Positions 18,585-26,800 of a DNA stretch of 64,000 nucleotides are shown one piece after another; position 1 is the first letter of the stretch; every line of letters begins with the position of its first letter. The notes below the pieces were generated by a model. The model did not search any database, was not told the DNA's origin, and saw only the letters and a list, made by a program, of their open reading frames with translations. Origin of the DNA: Flavobacterium sp. SUN052. Lineage in GTDB: Bacteria > Bacteroidota > Bacteroidia > Flavobacteriales > Flavobacteriaceae. Both the position numbers and the translations under genes were made by a program. The stretch lies in NCBI RefSeq assembly GCF_028867935.1, contig NZ_JAPQNS010000004.1, forward strand, positions 372,001-436,000. Direction: 5' to 3'.

Positions 18585-18587
18585 CAG

Positions 18588-19631
18588 ATGGAAATTAAAA
18601 AGGAAGTAACTATATACGACATCGCTCAAAAGCTGGAGCTTTCATCATCAACGGTTAGCCGTGGCTTACAGGATAACCCTACTATAAATTCAAAGACCCG
18701 GGAGCGTATTCAGGAAACAGCTCGTGAGCTTGGCTACCGGCATAATACCTTTGCAAGCAGCCTTCGTAAGCAGAAGACGAACACCATTGGGGTCATTGTC
18801 CACGAACTAAATAGTAACTTTATTACCTCTGTTCTGGCGGGTATCGAGAAGGTAACCTCAGAAACAGGGTATGACATCCTTATTGCTCACTCATCAGAAA
18901 GCTTCGAGAAAGAAGCCGCCAATGCGCTCAACCTGTTTCACAAACGGGTTGATGGACTCATTGCTTCCCTGTCGTTTGACACAAAGAGCCTGGACCATTT
19001 TAAGCAGTTTGAAGAGAAAGGCATCCCCGTCATATTTTTTGATCGCGTGGAGGAAAAATCAGAAAGCGCGAAAGTAATTATTGATAATTATAAGAGTGGT
19101 TATCAGGCCACGCAGCACCTGATTGACCAGGGTTGCAAGCGAATTGTATTGGTAACAGCCAGTTTGAACAGAAACGTGTATACCCAGCGCTACAAAGGGT
19201 ATCGGGATGCACTCCTGGACAATGGAAGAGTTTTTAATGACAAGTATGTTCTGATTAAAGACTTGAGCGAGCAAGGCGGTGTAGAGGCCGCTTTAGAGAT
19301 ATTGAAAATGAAGCCAATGCCCGATGGAGCCTTTATAACGAATGATTTCTCGGCTGCCGTTTGCATACAAACCCTAAAAGAAAATGGTGTTCGGGTGCCC
19401 GATGATGTTGCCATTGTAGGGTTCAACAATGACACCATCGGGAAAATTATTGAGCCTCAGCTCACCACGATAGATTACCCTGGTAGTAAGATAGGAGAAA
19501 CCGCAGCCCGAAACTTGACCAACCACTTGTTGGGCATTTCAAATATTAAACATATTAATACGATAGTTATCCAATCTAATCTGATCATTCGGAAATCATC
19601 GCTAAAAAAATCGGTCTTATCGGAAAAATAA
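18588..19631 (+). CDS. LacI/GalR family transcriptional regulator
   Basis: A 347-residue regulator. The N-terminal helix-turn-helix with hinge helix is clear (VTIYDIAQKLELSSSTVSRG, INSKTRERIQETARELGY), followed by a periplasmic-binding-protein-like sensor domain (NTIGVIVHELNSNFITSVLA, VDGLIASLS, GIPVIFFDR, VIIDNYKSGYQATQHLIDQG, PDGAFITNDFSAAVCIQTLK, VPDDVAIVGFNND, LTTIDYPGSKIGETAARNL). The sensor domain predicts a sugar or related small effector. It is divergent from the susC operon, with operator-like palindromes near both, so it most likely controls that operon and itself. Repression is the usual mode of the family, but activation is also known. Confidence 0.94.
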   Translation: MEIKKEVTIYDIAQKLELSSSTVSRGLQDNPTINSKTRERIQETARELGYRHNTFASSLRKQKTNTIGVIVHELNSNFITSVLAGIEKVTSETGYDILIAHSSESFEKEAANALNLFHKRVDGLIASLSFDTKSLDHFKQFEEKGIPVIFFDRVEEKSESAKVIIDNYKSGYQATQHLIDQGCKRIVLVTASLNRNVYTQRYKGYRDALLDNGRVFNDKYVLIKDLSEQGGVEAALEILKMKPMPDGAFITNDFSAAVCIQTLKENGVRVPDDVAIVGFNNDTIGKIIEPQLTTIDYPGSKIGETAARNLTNHLLGISNIKHINTIVIQSNLIIRKSSLKKSVLSEK

Positions 19632-19696
19632 TTCGATGGCTTATCGACTTGCGGTTGCCAATGGCAGTGAGCTATACAAATTGACGTTAGTACAAC

Positions 19697-20350
19697 ATGC
19701 TTAGAAACTTGATTTTTGATCTCGGCGACGTGATCATACCCATCGACATGGGCGCGCCGATTCGCAATTTTGCCACCCTCGCGGGCCTTCCCGAAGCCGA
19801 CGTTACAGCGCTCTGGAAACAGCATAATCTCTGGTATCAATACGAAACGGGAATGGTCGATGATGAAGCCTTTCGCCAAAATGTGCGCCAGTTGCTTCAA
19901 AAAAATGATTCTTCAGGAAATGGAACTGAAGCGTTGGACCGCTGGGCCGACGAAGTAATTGATACCGCCTGGAACACTATTTTGCTTGAACTACCCGTAG
20001 AGCGGGTCGATCGTATTCTGGAATTGAAAGCAAGTGGCCAATACCGACTCTTTCTGCTTAGTAACACCAACGCTATTCATATTCGTCAGGTTAATGCAAT
20101 GTTGGCTGCGTTAGGGAAGCCATCATTGGAGAACCTGTTCGAACGAGTATTTTTATCGCATGAGGTGCGCATGGCCAAACCCTCACCCGCTATTTACCAA
20201 CATGTCCTGTCCGAAGCAGGTCTGGTAGCTGAAGAAACGGCATTTTACGACGATAATGCCGCTAATATCGAGGCTGCTTCGGCGCTTGGTATTCAGGCGG
20301 TTCATGTGGTTCCACCTAAAACGATTATTGACTATTTGCAGGGGAAATGA
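19697..20350 (+). CDS. HAD-IA family phosphatase, YihX-like
   Basis: A 217-residue haloacid-dehalogenase-fold hydrolase. Motif I is FDLGDVI with nucleophile Asp8; Gly stands where many HADs have the second Asp, as also seen in E. coli YihX. LLSNTN (motif II), KPSPAIYQHVL (motif III) and AFYDDNAANIEAASALGI (motif IV) match YihX-type enzymes, which act on alpha-glucose 1-phosphate among other sugar phosphates. The assignment to that substrate is an inference from motif resemblance. The gene lies 65 bases after the LacI-type regulator on the same strand and might be read through from it. Confidence 0.87.
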   Translation: MLRNLIFDLGDVIIPIDMGAPIRNFATLAGLPEADVTALWKQHNLWYQYETGMVDDEAFRQNVRQLLQKNDSSGNGTEALDRWADEVIDTAWNTILLELPVERVDRILELKASGQYRLFLLSNTNAIHIRQVNAMLAALGKPSLENLFERVFLSHEVRMAKPSPAIYQHVLSEAGLVAEETAFYDDNAANIEAASALGIQAVHVVPPKTIIDYLQGK

Positions 20351-20407
20351 TGGGATTTCGGTCACTAGAGCCTTTTGTCTACACAACACTGAATTTTTGA
20401 AACCGAT

Positions 20408-21427
20408 ATGCCTCGACTTACCACGATCTTACTAGCTTTCGCCCTCACGTTCACACTTTCACTCGTTCGTTCGTCTGCCCAGGCACCAGCTACCACCGAA
20501 CATAAGTCATACACGCAGCTTATTACTGGGAGTTCTCAGACGTACCCAATGATGGCGATTCCTGGCGGGGAGTACATGATGGGTAGTCCTGCCGCCGAAA
20601 AAGGACGCAGCGCCGATGAGGGGCCTCAGCATAAGGTTGTGATTGAGCCGTTCTGGATGGGAAAGTTTGAAATCACCTGGGATATTTACGACCTCTTCAC
20701 AACCAAAAACATCGAGAAAGAAATGGCCGTCCGTTACCCGGAAGGCGCTGATCTGAGCAAAACGGATGCCAGCACCCGCCCTAGCCCGTCGTACGTGGAC
20801 ATGTCGTTTGGCATGGGTCGTGAAGGATATCCGGCCATTAATATGACCCAGTATGCGGCTATTAAGTTCTGTTCGTGGCTCTACGATAAAACCGGCTTGT
20901 TTTATCGCCTGCCAACCGAAGCCGAGTGGGAATATGCCTGTCGGGCTAATACCAAAACTCCTTATTCCTTTGGGGCTGACCCGAAGCTGTTAGGTCAGTA
21001 CGCTGTTTACAAAGCCAATAGCGAAGGGGCCTACAAAAAGATAGGTACCAAGAAACCCAATCCCTGGGGGTTGAACGATATGCACGGTAACGTAATGGAA
21101 TGGACCAAAGATCAATACATTCCAACCTATTACGCCCAAAAAGCGAGCGGTAAGGTAAACGAACCCTATGCTCCAACCACCAAATTATACCCCAACTCAG
21201 TACGGGGCGGCTCCTGGGACGACGATGCAGCTGCTCTTCGGTCGGCGTCACGTGTTGGCTCTAGTCCGGCCTGGAAAGTGATCGACCCGCAAAGCCCCAA
21301 ATCTGATTGGTGGATGACGTCAGCCTCATTCTGCGGTTTTCGCATTGTGCGCCCCTTGAAGACTCCCACTCCTGAGGAAATCAGGGCTTATTATGATATA
21401 AAACCGATTAAGGATTTCGGGTTTTAA
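20408..21427 (+). CDS. Secreted formylglycine-generating-enzyme (SUMF1) fold protein
   Basis: A 339-residue protein with signal peptide (LTTILLAFALTFTLSLVRSSAQA). The FGE-sulfatase fold is read from MMAIPGGEYMMGSP, DEGPQHKVVIEPFWMGKFEI, PAINMTQYAAIKFCSWL, YRLPTEAEWEYACRANT, NPWGLNDMHGNVMEWTKD, SVRGGSWDDDAAALRSASR and SFCGFRIVR. True FGE oxidises a sulfatase cysteine to formylglycine; many fold members in Bacteroidota are instead surface or binding proteins of unknown activity. I see no cysteine pair that identifies it as a genuine FGE, and no sulfatase gene lies nearby. It begins 57 bases after the phosphatase gene. Confidence 0.88.
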   Translation: MPRLTTILLAFALTFTLSLVRSSAQAPATTEHKSYTQLITGSSQTYPMMAIPGGEYMMGSPAAEKGRSADEGPQHKVVIEPFWMGKFEITWDIYDLFTTKNIEKEMAVRYPEGADLSKTDASTRPSPSYVDMSFGMGREGYPAINMTQYAAIKFCSWLYDKTGLFYRLPTEAEWEYACRANTKTPYSFGADPKLLGQYAVYKANSEGAYKKIGTKKPNPWGLNDMHGNVMEWTKDQYIPTYYAQKASGKVNEPYAPTTKLYPNSVRGGSWDDDAAALRSASRVGSSPAWKVIDPQSPKSDWWMTSASFCGFRIVRPLKTPTPEEIRAYYDIKPIKDFGF

Positions 21428-21436
21428 GGAAATAAT

Positions 21437-21541
21437 GGAACGCGGATGACACGGATTAAGCGGATCAGCGCGGATTTTTTATGCTGGTCAAACAGATTTA
21501 AAATCCGTGTAAATCCGCTTAATCCGTACAATCCGCGTTCC
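21437..21541. repeat. Inverted repeat built of CGGAT units
   Basis: Left arm 21437-21481 and right arm 21497-21541 are inverted copies with a 15-base loop. Each arm holds four CGGAT (or ATCCG) cores spaced 9, 9 and 10 bases apart (CGGAT at 21443, 21452, 21461, 21471; ATCCG at 21503, 21513, 21522, 21531). Mismatches between arms fall almost entirely in the spacers. It starts ten bases after the FGE-fold stop codon and may act as a terminator, but its periodic structure suggests a dispersed element. Confidence 0.8.
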
Positions 21542-21622
21542 TATTCGTTTCCGTATCCTAATTTTTCAAACCCATAAAATTGAGTTTTTCCGTTGTACCC
21601 TCAGTAATAACTGAGCTATTCT

Positions 21623-22012
21623 ATGTACAACAGCCTTACAAATGGCCAATTAGCGGCCTTAGTTCTTCGTATTGGTTTAGGGGTAAACATGCTTTTGCAT
21701 GGCGCGGTGAGAGTTCCCAATCTGTCGACTATCGTGGAAAAGATGGCCGCTGGATTCAATGATACCATCCTGCCCCCACTCGTCACGAAAAGTTTTCTGT
21801 ACGGGCTCACTTTCATCGAAATACTGGTGGGCCTACTGATTCTGGTGGGTGGGCCCTTTGGACGATGGGGTTATTTTGCTGGTGGAATGGTAATGACGGC
21901 ACTTATGTTTGGATCATCACTTAAGATGGATTGGGATACAGTAGCCACACAGGTCGTTTACCTGATCGCTTTTTATCTGGCATTGAATCATACGCCAAAT
22001 CAACGGTCATAG
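21623..22012 (+). CDS. DoxX family membrane protein
   Basis: A 129-residue protein with four predicted membrane helices (about 8-27, 55-78, 82-103, 104-122). LVLRIGLGVNMLLHG at the N-terminus and LTFIEILVGLLILVG are typical of the DoxX/DoxD group. The family includes subunits of quinone-linked oxidoreductases and small proteins tied to redox stress, but most members are uncharacterised. A small hairpin (CTCAGT ... ACTGAG, 21600-21615) lies just before the ATG. The gene is convergent with the AI-2E family permease gene, with only seven bases between. Confidence 0.85.
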   Translation: MYNSLTNGQLAALVLRIGLGVNMLLHGAVRVPNLSTIVEKMAAGFNDTILPPLVTKSFLYGLTFIEILVGLLILVGGPFGRWGYFAGGMVMTALMFGSSLKMDWDTVATQVVYLIAFYLALNHTPNQRS

Positions 22013-22019
22013 TCAGCCT

Positions 22020-23225
22020 TTATGAATTGGCCGGAGGAAAAGGTAAATCATCGGGGGGCGCTGATGGTGGGGCAAGTGTAATGGGAATCTCCGTTGGGGT
22101 GATTTCATTGCGCTGACGCCGGAACGTTATCTTTCTCTTCAGCCTGAATAAGGGTGTTCCGGCTTGTTCAGGCGTTTGATCTCCAATAAGAATACCCCAA
22201 GGTTCCATGCCATCGACGCGGTCGAAGATCACTTTCATGATCGCAATCAATGGTATCGAAAGGAACATACCCGACACACCCGCCAGCGCTCCACCGAGCA
22301 ATACCCCAACAATTGATACCAAGGCATTAACCTGCACTTTGGAACCGATAATGAGAGGAACCAGTAAGTTGTTGTCAATAAACTGGACTACTGTGAACAC
22401 AATGGCAACTCCGGCCAGCGTACCTAGTTCAGGTTGATTAATAAAAGTAATTAGGATGGTGAGCCCTATGGCAACTATGCCACCGATATAGGGAATGAGA
22501 TTGAGCACGGCCCCTACCACACCGAGCAGGATGGCGTATTTCACATTTAATAACAACAACCCAACTGAGTTTAAGGCGGCAACGCTGGCGGTTTCCAGTA
22601 AAAGGCCAACCACATAACTCTGAATAACTGACCGAATTTCACCCAACGTTTCACGTACCTTACTTGAATGCTGCTCCGCAAACAGGCAGACCACAAAATG
22701 AAGCAGCATAGTTCGGTAATACATGAGCAGAAATATATAGATTGGCAATAATAGTAAAGTGCCAAGGGGGCCGGTAATAATACCCAACGTGCTGGCTCCC
22801 GCTCCCTGTAAGCTGTCCAGCGTTTGAGCCTGGGCTTTTGCCATGTACTTTGCCTGTTCCTGGTAACTCACATTGTATTCGCTTCGAACCCAGCGCCGTG
22901 CCTGGTTATACACATCATTAAGGTTTTCCCGGAGCTTGGGTATATCATCAGAAAAGTGAGCCAGTTGCATAGAAAGCCCTACGGCCAGCCCGGTAATAAC
23001 AATAACCGCCAGCAGTAGCGCCAGACTGATGGCCACTACTTTGTGCATACCCAGCCGTCGGGTCAGCCACGACTCAACCGGACGGAGCAACACGGCCAGC
23101 AAACCCGCCAAAGCCAGTGGAACCAGAATATCCTGACCCATGTAGACGGCTACTAAGATGAGACCAATCGCCAGTAGCGAGTGTGACAAGCGATGATAAA
23201 AGGGTTTGCTGGTAGTGGTATCCAT
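22020..23225 (-). CDS. AI-2E family transporter (PerM/TqsA type)
   Basis: A 401-residue inner-membrane protein of the AI-2E exporter family. Hydrophobic helices occur at about 12-50 (two), 65-86, then a soluble amphipathic stretch (FSDDIPKLRENLNDVYNQAR) and further helices from about 145 to 340. The family signatures PLILVPLALAGLLAVLLRPV-like N-terminus, NLIPYIGGIVA and QFIDNNLLVPLIIGSKV are present, the last being the strongest hallmark. The C-terminal 60 residues are polar and Pro-rich (TLAPPSAPPDDLPFPPANS). Substrates of the family range from autoinducer-2 to ions, so transport of AI-2 itself should not be assumed. Confidence 0.9.
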   Translation of the reverse strand: MDTTTSKPFYHRLSHSLLAIGLILVAVYMGQDILVPLALAGLLAVLLRPVESWLTRRLGMHKVVAISLALLLAVIVITGLAVGLSMQLAHFSDDIPKLRENLNDVYNQARRWVRSEYNVSYQEQAKYMAKAQAQTLDSLQGAGASTLGIITGPLGTLLLLPIYIFLLMYYRTMLLHFVVCLFAEQHSSKVRETLGEIRSVIQSYVVGLLLETASVAALNSVGLLLLNVKYAILLGVVGAVLNLIPYIGGIVAIGLTILITFINQPELGTLAGVAIVFTVVQFIDNNLLVPLIIGSKVQVNALVSIVGVLLGGALAGVSGMFLSIPLIAIMKVIFDRVDGMEPWGILIGDQTPEQAGTPLFRLKRKITFRRQRNEITPTEIPITLAPPSAPPDDLPFPPANS

Positions 23226-23436
23226 TAGCAGATTGACTTGATGTGATGGTGAATAAATGACTAACCGTTTTTAGATCAGTTCGTTTTTCAGGGTTAGCTA
23301 ATGGTTAGCGTTAATACATTAAGGTGTTATATTATTTAGTATGTACGATTATTATTACTATACTTTTTGTTTGTTTATTAACTTATTATAAAATAAGCTA
23401 CCGTTTAATAATTTAATTCCTTGTAGCTTATAATAA

Positions 23437-23469
23437 GTTTTAAGTCTAATTGGGGTTACTATACATTTG
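23437..23469 (+). promoter_or_regulatory. Promoter candidate for the giant surface-protein gene
   Basis: TACATTTG at 23462-23469 is an exact TAnnTTTG -7 element. GTTTT at 23437-23441 lies at the right distance (20 bases) but is a weak -33 box. The inverted repeat 23380-23439 abuts it on the upstream side. A start near 23475 would give a leader of about 340 bases. Confidence 0.5.
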
Positions 23470-23507
23470 CTTCACGCAATAGGCCACATCTATCCAAATA
23501 ATTTTCT

Positions 23508-23588
23508 ATGAAACGATCTATCCCCCTCTTCGAACCTTTGTTTATTATGTTTTTTGCAAATTCTCTGTTTGTTCCGCCTGCTCCCTAA
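23508..23588 (+). other. Possible 26-codon upstream reading frame
   Basis: ATG-initiated frame encoding a short hydrophobic peptide that starts MKRSIPLFEP and ends SLFVPPAP before TAA, about 33 bases downstream of the predicted transcription start and 225 bases upstream of the giant gene. It could be a leader peptide, but nothing besides position and hydrophobicity supports translation. Confidence 0.3.
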
Positions 23589-23813
23589 ATAGGCTATTTA
23601 TCTTTCACTGTCCTAGCTCTTCGCCATCTATCTACTCAGTACGTATTCTGACTGAGTTAATTGTTATGCCTGATAACCTGATCTATCAGGTGTAGGTATC
23701 ATCGTTCGCCTTACCCAATTCAGTTTTCCTGTTCCCTAATTCGTTCCAGCTGTTCGGTCACAATTGCCGTTCCAGTTCATTTCTTCTCTTCTCTTCTTTA
23801 CTTATAATACTTT

Positions 23814-26800
23814 ATGCAATCTTTTCTACAACTCCTTTTCCAAAGGATGCAGCATTGGGTCAATTCAGAAACAACCTTGTTGCCTATCTCTTCATCCTCG
23901 TCTGTTTTATTGTTTAATTGGTACCGGCTGCTCGCTCGTCCGTTGCTGCTGCGACAGCAGACTTACCTAACTTTTGCCGTGCTGGCTTTTTGGCTAGGAA
24001 GCAGTGGAGTTGTATTGGGTCAGCTTGTAACGAACACAACAACAAGCGAGTCGTTCGCGACTATTCAGGCCGCTATTGATGATGCTGATACGCAGAACGG
24101 ACATACGCTTTCGGTGGCTACCGGGACCTATAATGAACAGGTAACTATTGGAAAAAGCCTAACTATCATTGGGCAGGGAGCTAGTTCGACCGTTGATCTT
24201 ACAGGTATTGTTGTTACAGGTAAACCAACTTTGTTTGATGTCTCGGCAGATGGCGTGTCTATTCAAAGCCTACATTTCAACGTGGATCTTAGCAAGCTTC
24301 GAAGTGCAATCATTTTCAGTGGAGCCGCAATTGACAATGTAACGTTAAGGAACAATATCGTAGATGCCTACGGAACACCTGCGGGGAGCTTCGGAGATCG
24401 AAATGCGATCAGCATTAACTACGGAGGCAATCCAACCAATTACAGGACTGCAACAGGCGGAGTCAATAGCGTCTTAGCTGTAGGAAACATCATTAACGGC
24501 ACTCTCCCAGGTAGTTATTTTAGAGCAGGTATTGCTGTTGATGAGGCAGGGGGAGTCTTTGATAATAATACAATTCAAACTATCAGCCAGGATATTCATA
24601 TTCGGTTTGGTAGTAACGGAGCCATTACGGTGACCAATAACACGTTTACGGGAGGTGGACTGGAACTAGCCGACCAGAATGCAGGAGCCGGGACGCTAAC
24701 TATTGCCAATAATACATTTGATGGTGCGGCTGGAGGTGTCTCCTCATTACGATTGAAGAATAACTATACGGCCCGACCAACTATAGTTTCGGGAAATACC
24801 TTCACAGGGCATAACTGGGGAGTTAGTTTGGAAAACTATCAAGCAATAACGCTGGATAATAATACGTTTACGCCAGCTGCGAGCTCCACAACCTACCGGC
24901 ACATTACCGTAAATACAAAGGAGTTTAGTTCTGCAAGCGGTTTTTATGCGCCCGTATTGTCATTAACCATGACCCGTAATACGTTTAATGGCTCTACTGC
25001 TATCAGCAGCGGAACTGCAGTTGCTTTCTATAATCAGGATAACGACAGCCCTACGTTTGGGGCGTTTGTACTGGGAACGGCGGGTAACGAAAATGCTTTT
25101 AATAGTAACTTAGGTAATTTCATTACGCTGGACAACGGTTCGGGTAACGTTAATCCGAATGCTACAACAGCTGCTCCCTGGGGCACTGACCTGAATGCGA
25201 TCAATAACAAATTTGACGTTGGAACTGGTTTGAAGCTACCCCAAACAATGACAGCCGCCGAGCGAACATCTCTGGAGGTGAAACTATTGCATAAGCCTGA
25301 CGTAGCGGCTCTTGGCTTAATAACCTTCTTTTACCCCGTCAGGAACGTAACGCAAAACACGTTTTACAATACGATTCAGGTGGGTATCAACGCAGCCAAT
25401 GCCAATGATGTTCTGGAACTACTCGATTACACGTTCAATGAGCGGGTAACTATAACCAAACCATTGACTGTTAGTGGGGTTAGTAAAATGCAAACTATTA
25501 TTGATGGGACGGGACTTACTCCTCAAACAGCTGATCCCGGCAACAACAGCGGTTTTCTAATTGCAACCGGGGTTACGAATGTCACGATCCGAAACCTAAC
25601 CGTACAGAATTTTGCCGGTTCTACCCCTAATACAAGTGCCGGGATTTTTGCCATTGGTGGTAACAACAATCTAATCGTTACGGACATTCAGTCGCTGAGT
25701 AATGTGGGCGGAGCTGGTTTTTACGCCAATGGGCCTGTGCAAAGCGTAACGGTCAATAGTTCCACATTCTCAGGGCACACGAATGTAAATGGAGCCGCAC
25801 GGGGTATTGTGATCTGGAATGGTTTTAAGCAGAATATTTATATCACCAACAACACCGTTACCAACAACAACTGCTGCGGTATTGAGCTACAGGACGGGAC
25901 GGCCTCTGGCGTGACTATTGCCAACAATACGGTTGTCAACAACGGCGATAATGGCATTGGATTGACGGGCTTGATGAGCGGAGCCGGTCCCAATGTCATT
26001 TCAAACAACACGATAACGAACTGTGGCCGATTCGGCATTGAAGTCAAACTGCCGAATGGTACGGGAGCAACTTCGGGCGATGGTAGCATTGTGGTTGAGA
26101 ATAACCAGATAACATTCGCTGCGTCGACCACCATGAACACTCGTGACCACGCAGGCATTGCCGTTTTCCGTCGGGCCTATTTGGTGAGCGAGAACAACGT
26201 GGATGTTCCAACAGGTGTGATAGTCCGCAACAACACAGTGGATGGCTATAAACAATTGAGCACAGCGAAGATTGAAAGCGAAGGTTTCGGTATTGTCATT
26301 GAAGGAACTAACCACACCGTTACAGGCAATACGGTCACCAACAATGACATTGGTATTCAGCAGCAGGGCGGTGCACATCCTAATCCCAACTATGTAGTGA
26401 ATAATGCGGGGGATGGCAATCAGAACGATGGATCATCGGCAGGGTATTTTGGCCGTGGAAACTCACCTGTTGCCTGCGGTAACACCGTATCGGGCAACAC
26501 GTTTAGTGGTAATGCTACTACTGATACTCGCAATGTGGGGCCGGGTGTGGGCCGTTCCGAAACGGTTCGGAACACAAGTACAGGGGTGATTTTCTGCACC
26601 ATCCAATCGGCGGTTGATGCGGCTACTGCTGGTCAGTTGCTCTCGGCCAGCGTAGGTACCTTCGATGAATTGGTGACAATTCCCAAAGCCCTAACTATTA
26701 TAGGGCAGGGAGCCACATCTAATGTAACGTTTACGGGAACAGTGCCGGGTGGTGCGCTGGCTTCTCTGTTTACGGTGTCAGCCGCCGATGTGGCGATCCA

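Larger units (their letters stand above)
17723..18587. other. Divergent susC/lacI-type intergenic region (865 bases)
   Basis: No convincing gene is seen here. The region is A+T-rich and holds several regulatory candidates: a palindrome TTGACATCGTCAA (17822-17834), AAACGCGTTT (17950-17959), the LacI-type operator candidates described separately, a hairpin with five flanking A/T (18387-18414) and a -7-like TACTTTTG (18422-18429) pointing toward the regulator. AATGATAG near 18010 and CTATCATT near 18065 form a further inverted pair. I could not find a clear -7/-33 pair for susC. Confidence 0.6.
23226..23813. other. 588-base leader/intergenic region before the giant gene
   Basis: A strongly A+T-rich stretch (23281-23470) is followed by a more mixed leader. 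It contains an imperfect inverted repeat (23380-23401 with 23423-23439), a -7 box, a possible 26-codon reading frame and two hairpins: ACTCAGT/ACTGAGT at 23634-23657 and CCTGATA/TATCAGG at 23669-23690. No other gene is apparent. Confidence 0.6.

Noticed and set aside
17723..18587. A hidden gene in the 865-base susC/regulator gap
   Set aside because: No frame there has plausible length, start and composition; the stretch is A+T-rich with palindromes, as expected of a control region.
20408..21427. A genuine sulfatase-activating enzyme
   Set aside because: The fold matches, but I cannot identify an FGE-type catalytic cysteine pair and no sulfatase gene is in the window, so only the fold is claimed.
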